From NCBI GenBank assembly GCA_902795975.1, contig CADBNE010000055.1:1-15925 (forward strand): a stretch of 15,925 nucleotides of DNA. Direction: 5' to 3'. Source of the DNA: an uncultured Erysipelotrichaceae bacterium. Its GTDB lineage: Bacteria; Bacillota_I; Bacilli_A; RF39; UBA660. This document shows positions 1 through 6,651 of the stretch, piece after piece (the stretch's first letter is position 1; the number at the start of each line of letters is the position of its first letter). The position numbers and the translations under genes are program-made. The notes below the pieces were generated by a model. It searched no databases. It was given only the letters and a program-made list of their open reading frames with translations, and was not told where the DNA came from.

Positions 1-962
1 ATGATTTATCAAATTGGTATATTAGACGTAATAGAGATAGATTCTGGGCTAGTGAATTAGATGATTCTAAAAAGGCTGTATATCAAACTACATATGAAGT
101 ATTAGAAGGTGTATGTAGATTAATAGCGCCTATAGTACCTTTTGTATCAGAAGAAATATATACTAAGTTAACTAAAAAAGAATCAGTACATTTAGCTGAT
201 TATCCTACATTTAATGAAGATTATATAAATGATACAATAGAAAATAGAATGGACTTAGTTAGAGATTTAATAAGTTTAGGTAGAAATATAAGAGAAGAAG
301 TTAAGATAAAAGTTAGACAACCATTAAGTGAATGTTTAATAGATGGTAAAAATGAATCATTAATAAGTGATTTAGTACCATTAATAGAAGAAGAATTAAA
401 TGTTAAAAAAGTAACATTTATAACTAATCTAGAAGAATATATGAACTTTACTGTTAAACCAAACTTTAAAGAAGTAGGTAAAGTATTTGGCTCAAGTATT
501 AAAACATTTGCTTCAGAATTATTAAATTTATCTATGTCTGATATAACTAAATTACAAAATAATGAAGTATTAAAAATGAATATTGATGGTAAAGAATATG
601 ATGTAGATGCTTCTTATGTTGATATAAGAACTAATTCTAAAGAAGGATTTGATGTTGCTAATGACACAAATAACTTTGTAATATTAAATACAGAATTAAC
701 TGAAGAATTAATATTAGAAGGTATAGCTAGAGAAATAGTATCTAAAGTACAAAATTTAAGAAAGACAAGTAATTTTGAAATAGCTGATAGAATAGTATTA
801 TCATATAACAGTGATGAAGAAGTTAATAAAGCTGTAAAAGAATTTAAAGAATTTATAATGAATGAAACATTATCAACAGATATATTAGAAGATAGTAGTT
901 TAGAAGAAGTATTTGATATAAATGGACATGAATGTTATCTTAAAGTAGAAAAGAATGCATAA
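1..962 (+). CDS. ileS: Isoleucyl-tRNA synthetase, C-terminal part (type 2), 5' truncated by window
   Basis: The reading frame is open from base 3 and enters from outside the window; about 319 residues are visible. It charges tRNA-Ile with isoleucine in the cytoplasm. The visible part opens with the anticodon-binding domain signature DLSNWYIRRNRDRFW, followed by an APIVPFVSEEIY helix. The tail contains LGRNIREEVKIKVRQPL, a KPNFKEVGK segment and LILEGIAREIV, which are typical of the eukaryote-like type-2 IleRS tail. The paired-cysteine zinc finger that ends type-1 bacterial IleRS is absent. The in-frame ATG at 249 is internal, not a start. The TAA stop lies inside a terminator hairpin shared with the convergent gene. 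Identity is confident; the type-2 assignment comes from the tail alone because the HIGH and KMSKS motifs lie upstream of the window. Confidence 0.95.
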   Translation, partial: DLSNWYIRRNRDRFWASELDDSKKAVYQTTYEVLEGVCRLIAPIVPFVSEEIYTKLTKKESVHLADYPTFNEDYINDTIENRMDLVRDLISLGRNIREEVKIKVRQPLSECLIDGKNESLISDLVPLIEEELNVKKVTFITNLEEYMNFTVKPNFKEVGKVFGSSIKTFASELLNLSMSDITKLQNNEVLKMNIDGKEYDVDASYVDIRTNSKEGFDVANDTNNFVILNTELTEELILEGIAREIVSKVQNLRKTSNFEIADRIVLSYNSDEEVNKAVKEFKEFIMNETLSTDILEDSSLEEVFDINGHECYLKVEKNA

Positions 963-976
963 TATGCATTCTTTTT
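949..976. terminator. Bidirectional intrinsic terminator between ileS and the membrane-protein gene
   Basis: A 12-bp perfect stem (949-960 with 964-975) has a 3-base loop. It is flanked by A's on the left and T's on the right, so it can stop transcription from either side. It contains the ileS stop (960-962) and reaches the stop of the convergent minus-strand gene (975-977). Confidence 0.85.
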
Positions 977-1352
977 AAATATTAGGATTTTCTACATCAG
1001 CAATAGTTTCAGTATTAGAAAGAGATACTACATATAAAGCTATAATACCTGATATTACTATTAGAATGGATGCTAAAATTTGTAAGGAGTATGATGTTAA
1101 GTCTTCACCTTCTTTTTTAGATATCTTATATAATTTATAATTTATATATAAAAATAATATACCAACAAGTAATATTACTATTCTATTTATTTTAGTAATA
1201 CTAAGTGATTTTTTACTATTAAATATAGTTTTTTTCTTTTCTAAATTAAGTTTTTGATTGTATGTTAATACTATAGCTATTAAAGTAGTTATTAAAGTTA
1301 TACATAAACCTATAATTTGATAGTTAATATATTTAATTTCTTCACTTTTCAT
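975..1352 (-). CDS. Small three-pass membrane protein, function unknown
   Basis: This 125-residue protein is not one I recognise. It has three hydrophobic segments at about residues 11-30, 57-74 and 88-110. Lys-rich loops at 34-56 and 72-82 separate them, and the C-terminal tail is acidic. The basic loop at 34-56 suggests that this side faces the cytoplasm. The gene is convergent with ileS and divergent from lepA. No Shine-Dalgarno sequence precedes the ATG, unlike nearly every other gene here, and a TATAAT box lies only 5 bases upstream of it (1358-1363, minus strand), so the message may be leaderless. That the gene is real is inferred from its hydrophobic pattern, its typical codon use and the bidirectional terminator at its 3' end. 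Confidence 0.7.
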   Translation of the reverse strand: MKSEEIKYINYQIIGLCITLITTLIAIVLTYNQKLNLEKKKTIFNSKKSLSITKINRIVILLVGILFLYINYKLYKISKKEGEDLTSYSLQILASILIVISGIIALYVVSLSNTETIADVENPNI

Positions 1353-1374
1353 AATATATTATATTCAAATTATA

Positions 1375-1383
1375 TGTTATAAT
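1375..1383 (+). promoter_or_regulatory. Extended -10 promoter for the lepA operon
   Basis: TGTTATAAT fits the extended -10 form TGnTATAAT. No convincing -35 box is present at 16-18 bases upstream, which is tolerated by extended -10 promoters. It lies 26 bases before the lepA GTG, and TATAAT-like boxes for the divergent gene lie within about 20 bases on the other strand. Confidence 0.6.
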
Positions 1384-1409
1384 ATTTATTAGAAATTGGG
1401 TGAGGTATA

Positions 1410-3209
1410 GTGAAACAACAAAATATAAGAAACTTTTCTATCATAGCACATATAGACCATGGTAAAAGTACTTTAGCTGATAGAATACTTGAAATGACAG
1501 GTGCGATAAGCGAAAGAGAGAAAAAAGATCAATTATTAGATAGTATGGATATAGAAAGAGAACGTGGTATAACTATAAAGTTAAACGCAGTTCAATTAAA
1601 TTATAATTATAAAAATGAAGACTATGTATTACATTTAATAGATACTCCAGGGCATGTAGACTTTACTTATGAAGTATCTAGATCTTTAGCAGCTTGTGAA
1701 GGAGCATTACTTGTAGTAGATGCTGCACAAGGTATAGAAGCTCAAACACTTGCTAACTTATATCAAGCATTAGATAATAATTTAACTATAATACCAGTAA
1801 TAAATAAAATAGATTTACCAAATGCTGATATACCTAAAGTAAAAAAAGAATTAATAGATGCTGTTGGATTTGATGAAGATGAAATACTATTAGTTAGTGC
1901 TAAAACAGGAGTAGGTGTAAAAGAATTAATAGAAGCTATAATAGATAGAATACCTGCACCTAAAGGTAATAATAATGATAAGTTACAAGCATTAATATTT
2001 GATAGTTATTTTGATTCATATAGAGGTATAGTAACATTACTTAGAGTAGTTAATGGTAAAGTTAGTGTTGGTGATAAAATAAAAATGTTAGCTACTAATG
2101 CTACATATGATGTAGTAGAATTAGGTATAAATAATCCTACAGAACATAAAAAGAAAGAATTAGTAACTGGAGAAGTAGGATATTTATGTGCTAGTATAAA
2201 AAGTATTGAAGATGTAAAAGTAGGAGATACTATTACACTTGCTAATTGTGAATGTGATAAACCATTAGAAGGTTATAAACCTATGAAACCTATGGTATTC
2301 TGTGGATTATTCCCAGTAGAATCTAGTAAATTTCCAGATTTAAGAGAAGCATTAGAAAAGTTAAAACTTAATGATGCATCATTAGAGTTTGAACCAGAAA
2401 CTAGTCAAGCATTAGGATTTGGATTTAGATGTGGTTTCCTAGGATTACTTCATATGGAAATAATAGAAGAAAGAATAGAAAGAGAATTTGGTATTGAGTT
2501 AATAGCTACTTCTCCATCTGTTATATATGAAGTAGAATTAACTGATAAAAGTATAGTAATGGTAGATAGTCCAGCTAAAATGCCAGAAAGACAAAGAATA
2601 AATACTATTAAAGAACCATATATTAGAACTAATATATTTGTACCTAGTGAATATATAGGACCTATTATGGAATTGTGTCAAAATAAAAGAGGTAATTATG
2701 TATCTATGGAATATATAGATTCTACTAGAGTTAATATACATTATGAAATACCTTTAGCAGAAATAGTATATGATTTCTTTGATAAACTAAAAAGTTATAC
2801 TAAAGGATATGCATCATTTGATTATGAATTAATAGGATATAAACCATCTACATTAGTTAAAATGGATATATTATTAAATGGAGAAATAGTAGATGCTTTA
2901 AGTTTAATAGTACATAAAGATTTTGCTTATAATAGAGGTAAAGCTATAGTAGAAAATTTAAGAAAATTAATACCTAGACAACAATTTGAAGTACCTATAC
3001 AAGCAGTAATTGGTACTAAAGCTATAGCACGTGCTGATATTAAAGCAGTAAGAAAAAATGTACTTGCTAAATGTTATGGTGGAGATGTATCTCGTAAGAG
3101 AAAATTATTAGAAAAGCAAAAAGAGGGTAAAAAGAGAATGAAGATGGTAGGTAGTGTAGAAGTACCTCAAGAAGCATTCTTGGCTGTATTAAGTATGGAG
3201 GAAAAATAA
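1410..3209 (+). CDS. lepA: Elongation factor 4 (LepA), ribosomal back-translocase GTPase
   Basis: This ribosome-associated translational GTPase is known for remodelling stalled or mistranslocated ribosomes and for effects on initiation. At 599 residues it is full length for the family. The G-domain motifs are complete: AHIDHGKST at residues 13-21, ERGITIK at 51-57, DTPGH at 78-82, NKID at 132-135 and SAK at 163-165. The LepA-specific C-terminal domain is present, including [17 protein letters not shown] and a basic [16 protein letters not shown] stretch near the end. The start is GTG at 1410, supported by GGTGAGG at 1399-1405 and by the conserved N-terminal sequence [16 protein letters not shown]. 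It is the first gene of an operon with the HTH gene, hemW and the HD gene. Its stop overlaps the next start by one base (TAATG). Confidence 0.98.
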   Translation: MKQQNIRNFSIIAHIDHGKSTLADRILEMTGAISEREKKDQLLDSMDIERERGITIKLNAVQLNYNYKNEDYVLHLIDTPGHVDFTYEVSRSLAACEGALLVVDAAQGIEAQTLANLYQALDNNLTIIPVINKIDLPNADIPKVKKELIDAVGFDEDEILLVSAKTGVGVKELIEAIIDRIPAPKGNNNDKLQALIFDSYFDSYRGIVTLLRVVNGKVSVGDKIKMLATNATYDVVELGINNPTEHKKKELVTGEVGYLCASIKSIEDVKVGDTITLANCECDKPLEGYKPMKPMVFCGLFPVESSKFPDLREALEKLKLNDASLEFEPETSQALGFGFRCGFLGLLHMEIIEERIEREFGIELIATSPSVIYEVELTDKSIVMVDSPAKMPERQRINTIKEPYIRTNIFVPSEYIGPIMELCQNKRGNYVSMEYIDSTRVNIHYEIPLAEIVYDFFDKLKSYTKGYASFDYELIGYKPSTLVKMDILLNGEIVDALSLIVHKDFAYNRGKAIVENLRKLIPRQQFEVPIQAVIGTKAIARADIKAVRKNVLAKCYGGDVSRKRKLLEKQKEGKKRMKMVGSVEVPQEAFLAVLSMEEK

Positions 3210-3850
3210 TGAGCTATGATATAACAACAGAGATGATTATTAATGAATTTCTTAGTAATTGGTTTACTTTTGAAGAATTAGCACAGTATTTATGTATTGA
3301 TTTAGAAACTGTAAAAAAAGAATTATTAAGTGTTGAAGATAATAAAGTTCTTTCAAAAATAAATAGACATGCTGATTTTATAGAAAAATATAATTCTAAT
3401 AATGTAGAATTAAAACAACTAGATGCTAAAAGTATAGAAATTGTAGAAATGGCTAATTATATAATAAATAATAAAACATCTTTAAAAAAAACAGCAGAAC
3501 ATTTTAATATAGGAAAAACAACTGTATTTGATAGAATTTATGAAAAATTACCATATATAGATTTATATAAATTTCATGATGTATTTATGATTTTAATGAG
3601 TAATAAATCATTTGATACAAATAATAAATTAGTAACAGAAAAAGTATTAACTTGTACTAAATTATTATTAGAAGGTTTTACAAGTGATGAGATATGTAAA
3701 AAATTAAATATAAGTAGAAATGTTTTACAAAGAAATTTAACATTAAGATTAAAAAATATTGATTCAGATATGTATTTATCTGTAAAAGAAATATTAAATG
3801 AAAGAAAATTAGAGAGGTTAGTACCATTTGAAAAAGGAAAATGTAATTAG
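3209..3850 (+). CDS. Protein with three helix-turn-helix repeats, two SpoIIID-like
   Basis: This 213-residue protein is probably DNA-binding. Three HTH-like units are visible: residues 17-40 (FTFEELAQYL then DLETVKKELL), 89-118 (TSLKKTAEHFNIGKTTVFDR then LPYID), and 157-185 (FTSDEICKKLNISRNVLQR then LKNID). Units two and three are each followed by a helix like the one after the HTH in the sporulation regulator SpoIIID; in unit three it reads SVKEILNERK. SpoIIID is about 90 residues with one such unit, so this looks like an internal multiplication of that fold. The ATG overlaps the lepA stop and is preceded by GGAGG at 3197-3201. The tail overlaps hemW by 23 bases. Regulatory targets are unknown. 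A sporulation role is an inference from the fold; an RNA-polymerase-associated or developmental regulator is equally possible. Confidence 0.75.
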   Translation: MSYDITTEMIINEFLSNWFTFEELAQYLCIDLETVKKELLSVEDNKVLSKINRHADFIEKYNSNNVELKQLDAKSIEIVEMANYIINNKTSLKKTAEHFNIGKTTVFDRIYEKLPYIDLYKFHDVFMILMSNKSFDTNNKLVTEKVLTCTKLLLEGFTSDEICKKLNISRNVLQRNLTLRLKNIDSDMYLSVKEILNERKLERLVPFEKGKCN

Positions 3851-4946
3851 TTCTGTATATATACATATACCTTTTTGTGAAGATATATGCAGTTATTGTG
3901 ATTTTTGTAAATTTTATTATAATAAAGAATTAGTAGATAAATATTTAGATGCTTTATATAATGAAATTAAAACTAATTATAAAGTTGATATAATTAAAAC
4001 TATATATATAGGTGGGGGTACACCTAGTAGCCTAAGTATAGAACAAATAGATAAATTATTAAGTATAACTAATATATTTAATAAAGATATTATAGAATTT
4101 ACTTTTGAATGTAATATAGAAAATATAGATGAAGATAAAATAAAAATATTATCTAAATATGGAGTTAATAGAATTAGTATAGGTATACAAACTTTTAATA
4201 CTAATTTTTTATCTTTCTTAAATAGAAAACATAATATTAATGAAGTAAAAGATAAAATAGAAATGATAAAAAATTATATTAAAAATATTAATATAGATTT
4301 AATTTATGCATTACCTAATGAAACATTAGAAGATATATCTAAAGATATAGAAGAATATTTAAAATTAGATATTAATCATATATCTACATATTCACTTATT
4401 ATTGAACCTAATACAATATTGAATAATAAGAATATTGATTATATAGATGATGAATTAGATTATGAAATGTATAAATTAATATGTGATAAATTAAATAATA
4501 ATGGATATATACATTATGAAACTAGTAATTTTGCACGTAATAATTATGAATCTAAACATAATTTAGTATATTGGAATAATGAACATTATTATGGATTTGG
4601 ATTAGGTGCATCTGGATATATAGATAATATAAGATATACTAATACTAGAAATATAAATAAATATATTAATGGTGAATACTTATATGAAAAAGAAATACTT
4701 AGTCTAAATGAAATAATAGAAAATGAATTTATATTAGGTTTTAGAAAATTAAGTGGAATTAATATTAATAAATTAAAAGAAAAATATAATTTAGATATTA
4801 ATAAAATAGATTTTATTAATAAATTAGTTAATGATAATAAATTAATTATTAAAGATAATTATATATTTATTAATGAAGATTATATATATTTAAGTAATGA
4901 TATATTAATAGAGTTTATGGGAGTTGATTATGAGAAATTTATTTGA
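3828..4946 (+). CDS. hemW: Radical SAM heme chaperone HemW
   Basis: This radical-SAM protein resembles coproporphyrinogen III dehydrogenase, but the HemW branch binds heme and is thought to deliver it to target proteins. The [4Fe-4S]/SAM motif CEDICSYC places cysteines at 17, 21 and 24, followed by DF, as in HemW rather than the CxC ending of HemN. GGGTPS at 62-67 is the SAM-binding loop; SIGIQTF at 117-123 and DLIYALP at 157-163 are family motifs. HNLVYW at 244-249 is the HNxxYW signature tied to heme binding. At 372 residues it is full length. The start is uncertain: TTG at 3828, with AGAGAGG at 3811-3817 ten bases away, is the best choice. The only closer option is a non-canonical ATT at 3846 behind AAGGA. 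The gene overlaps the HTH gene upstream and the HD gene downstream, so translation is probably coupled. Confidence 0.93.
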   Translation: MKKENVISSVYIHIPFCEDICSYCDFCKFYYNKELVDKYLDALYNEIKTNYKVDIIKTIYIGGGTPSSLSIEQIDKLLSITNIFNKDIIEFTFECNIENIDEDKIKILSKYGVNRISIGIQTFNTNFLSFLNRKHNINEVKDKIEMIKNYIKNINIDLIYALPNETLEDISKDIEEYLKLDINHISTYSLIIEPNTILNNKNIDYIDDELDYEMYKLICDKLNNNGYIHYETSNFARNNYESKHNLVYWNNEHYYGFGLGASGYIDNIRYTNTRNINKYINGEYLYEKEILSLNEIIENEFILGFRKLSGININKLKEKYNLDINKIDFINKLVNDNKLIIKDNYIFINEDYIYLSNDILIEFMGVDYEKFI

Positions 4947-5505
4947 TGTAGAAATTAATTATATACATGATGAAAGAGTGAAAGAAGCTGCACATAAATT
5001 AGTAGATATGTTGCCAGAATATTTCTTTATAGAACCAGCAGCATCTACAGGTAAATATCATCCTAAATGTTCTAATGTTGAAGGTGGACTAATGCATCAT
5101 ACTAAGTTAGCAGTAAGATTTGCACATGAATTTTTATCAAATGGTTCATTATTTAATAATTTTAATAAACATGATCAAGATATGATTTATTTAGCACTTA
5201 TACTACATGATGGATTAAAATATGGTGAACCTAAAGAAAGATATGTAAGATTTGACCATCCAATAGTAGCTGCAGAATTTGTACGTAATAATGGAGAAAG
5301 TGTAGGACTAACTAAAGAAGAGTGTGATGAATTATATGAACTTATATCATCACATATGGGAGAATTTAATACTAGTAGATATTCTAAAGTAGTATTACCA
5401 CTTCCTAAAACAGCTAAACAAAAATTTGTACATTTATGTGATGATATATCTAGTAAACAATTTTTCGATTGTGAATTTGATGAAAATCATAATTTAGTTA
5501 AATAA
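4930..5505 (+). CDS. HD-domain metal-dependent phosphohydrolase
   Basis: This 191-residue protein belongs to the HD superfamily, metal-dependent hydrolases of nucleotides and phosphodiesters. Likely metal ligands are visible: H56/H57 in GGLMHHTK, the H93-D94 pair in LILHDGLKYG, H110 in RFDHP, H142 in SSHMGEF and D171/D172 in LCDDISSK. No RelA, RNA-binding or sensor domain is attached, so the substrate cannot be named. I chose ATG 4930 because GGGAG at 4919-4923 is six bases away. An in-frame TTG at 4924 directly abuts that site and is unlikely. The gene starts inside the end of hemW (17-base overlap) and is the last gene of the lepA operon, ending in a bidirectional terminator. Confidence 0.85.
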   Translation: MRNLFDVEINYIHDERVKEAAHKLVDMLPEYFFIEPAASTGKYHPKCSNVEGGLMHHTKLAVRFAHEFLSNGSLFNNFNKHDQDMIYLALILHDGLKYGEPKERYVRFDHPIVAAEFVRNNGESVGLTKEECDELYELISSHMGEFNTSRYSKVVLPLPKTAKQKFVHLCDDISSKQFFDCEFDENHNLVK

Positions 5506-5537
5506 AAAGAATATTCAAAATTTAGAATATTCTTTTT
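5504..5537. terminator. Bidirectional terminator between the HD and XRE genes
   Basis: A 13-bp stem (5504-5516 with 5525-5537) has an 8-base loop (5517-5524) and A- and T-tracts on the two sides. It includes part of the HD-gene stop and touches the stop of the convergent XRE gene. Confidence 0.85.
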
Positions 5538-5785
5538 TATTTTTCTAATAGAATTGTTTCATCAAATAAAAGTGATATATCAATTTGAAGAACTAGTGCT
5601 ATTCTCCACAAAGTTCCAAGTGAAAAAGTTTGATGATTTTTACTTTCAATATTTGATATAAATTGTGTAGAATAATTTATTTTTTCGGCCAATTGCTCTT
5701 GAGTTAATCCGCTTAATTTACGTTGCTTTTTTATATTTCTACTTACTACTTCATATATGTAATTCTCATCATTTCTATCAAACAT
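5537..5785 (-). CDS. XRE-family (Cro/CI-type) transcriptional regulator
   Basis: This 82-residue protein is a single HTH_3 domain. It consists of KKQRKLSGLTQEQLAEKI followed by the recognition helix STQFISNIESKN (residues 39-50) and the closing SLGTLWRIALVL helix. Such proteins bind DNA as dimers, often repressing a neighbouring or their own promoter. ATG 5785 is preferred because AAAGGTG (5791-5797 read on the minus strand) precedes it by about six bases. The in-frame ATG at 5803 has no ribosome binding site. The gene is divergent from the zinc-ribbon/DUF4352 gene with a 117-base intergenic region holding an imperfect palindrome between the -35 and -10 of the plus-strand promoter. Regulation of that neighbour is an inference from this arrangement. 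Confidence 0.85.
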   Translation of the reverse strand: MFDRNDENYIYEVVSRNIKKQRKLSGLTQEQLAEKINYSTQFISNIESKNHQTFSLGTLWRIALVLQIDISLLFDETILLEK

Positions 5786-5840
5786 ACAATCACCTTTAAT
5801 CATCTATATATAGTTTCTCACTAAATGAATAAAAAATACT

Positions 5841-5869
5841 TACACTATTCGAGTAATATATGATATAAT
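5841..5869 (+). promoter_or_regulatory. Promoter of the zinc-ribbon/DUF4352 gene with embedded palindrome
   Basis: TGATATAAT at 5861-5869 is an extended -10. A weak -35 (TACACT at 5841-5846, 17-base spacer, or TTACAC at 5840-5845 with 18) lies upstream. The spacer contains ACTATTCGAGTAAT (5844-5857), an imperfect palindrome matching its own reverse complement at 10 of 14 positions, a possible operator for the divergent XRE regulator. Confidence 0.55.
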
Positions 5870-5902
5870 TAGTTTGAAATATAAGTAGAGTAGGAGGAAT
5901 TT

Positions 5903-6568
5903 ATGCAAACTAAATATTGTAAGCATTGTAAATCACAAATTTTGGTAAACGCTATGGTGTGCCCATTTTGTGGAAAAAAACAAAATGGTAGTCCTTTACC
6001 ATGGATATTAATAGCATTCGTTGGATTAATTGTTTTAGCAGGTTTATTTGGCTCAAGTGATGAACCAAAATCAGTAGAAGATTCAAATAGTACAAGTAGT
6101 GTTGAAGATGATAGTAATTTAGTAAGTAATGTGACTAGTAATGAATCAAAATCTAATGAACAAGAAAAAAAGAGTAAAAAGGATTTTAATCAAAATGAAA
6201 TTGTTGAGTATGAAGGTGTAAGATATCGTATTGTTAGTGTAAAAAAATCACAAGGTTCTACATGGGATACACCAAATAAAGGAAAAGAATATGTAATTGT
6301 AACTCTTAAAATTGAAAATAATTCAACTAAAAAATTAGATTATAATGAGTATGATTGGAAAATGAGTGATTCTACTGGAAATGAAGAATCTCATTCATGG
6401 TCAACAATTGATAGCGATCATTCATTAAATAGTGGTAGTTTAGATAAAGGTGGCGTAAAGCAAGGTTCAATAGTATTTGAAAAACCAAAAGGTGATAAAG
6501 GATTACGTTTAAGATTTTATGATTCATTTTTAGATGATGATTATACATTCCAATTTATAATTAAATAG
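5903..6568 (+). CDS. Zinc-ribbon, single-pass membrane protein with DUF4352 domain
   Basis: This 221-residue protein has three visible parts. An N-terminal zinc ribbon carries two CxxC knuckles (Cys 6, 9, 20, 23). A membrane segment follows at about residues 33-49. A Ser/Asn/Glu/Lys-rich low-complexity linker (about 51-96) leads to a C-terminal domain of about 96-221. That last part matches DUF4352, an immunoglobulin-like fold: it has YEGVRYRIVSVKKS, GKEYVIVTLKIENNS and a KGGVKQGSIVFEKPK strand pair. The zinc ribbon is probably cytoplasmic with the DUF4352 domain outside, a common architecture for uncharacterised surface proteins of Bacillota. AGGAGG at 5892-5897 supports the start. Codon use differs from its neighbours: Ile is ATT in 8 of 12 cases by hand count, whereas surrounding genes favour ATA, consistent with recent acquisition. 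No specific function is known. Confidence 0.8.
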   Translation: MQTKYCKHCKSQILVNAMVCPFCGKKQNGSPLPWILIAFVGLIVLAGLFGSSDEPKSVEDSNSTSSVEDDSNLVSNVTSNESKSNEQEKKSKKDFNQNEIVEYEGVRYRIVSVKKSQGSTWDTPNKGKEYVIVTLKIENNSTKKLDYNEYDWKMSDSTGNEESHSWSTIDSDHSLNSGSLDKGGVKQGSIVFEKPKGDKGLRLRFYDSFLDDDYTFQFIIK

Positions 6569-6594
6569 AATTTATTACTATTAAATGAAAAAAA

Positions 6595-6623
6595 TTGACA
6601 ATTATATAAAATAATAATATAAT
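6595..6623 (+). promoter_or_regulatory. Consensus SigA promoter of the DUF4143-type ATPase gene
   Basis: TTGACA at 6595-6600, a 17-base spacer and TATAAT at 6618-6623 match the vegetative consensus at every position. Transcription would begin near 6630, leaving a leader of roughly 22 bases before the ATG at 6652. Confidence 0.85.
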
Positions 6624-6651
6624 ATCCTCCAACAAATGGGGGATATTTTTT
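6622..6651 (+). terminator. Hairpin with T-tract overlapping the promoter -10 box
   Basis: A 9-bp stem (6622-6630 with 6638-6646, one G-U pair, 7-base loop) is followed by six T's (6646-6651) that end at the ATG of the next gene. It would terminate read-through from the DUF4352 gene. Transcripts starting at the local promoter lack its left arm. Confidence 0.7.

Noticed and set aside
2538..2741. Antisense open frame inside lepA (others at 3678-3866, 7497-7709, 7902-8114 and 12987-13199)
   Set aside because: These are low-complexity Tyr/Leu/Phe/Ile-rich frames opposite well-supported genes, explained by AT-rich codon bias. None has a convincing start context.
6556..6590. Weak inverted repeat after the DUF4352 gene (ATTAAATAG with CTATTAAAT)
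   Set aside because: The arms mismatch and no T-tract follows; the hairpin at 6622-6651 is a much better terminator for this gene.
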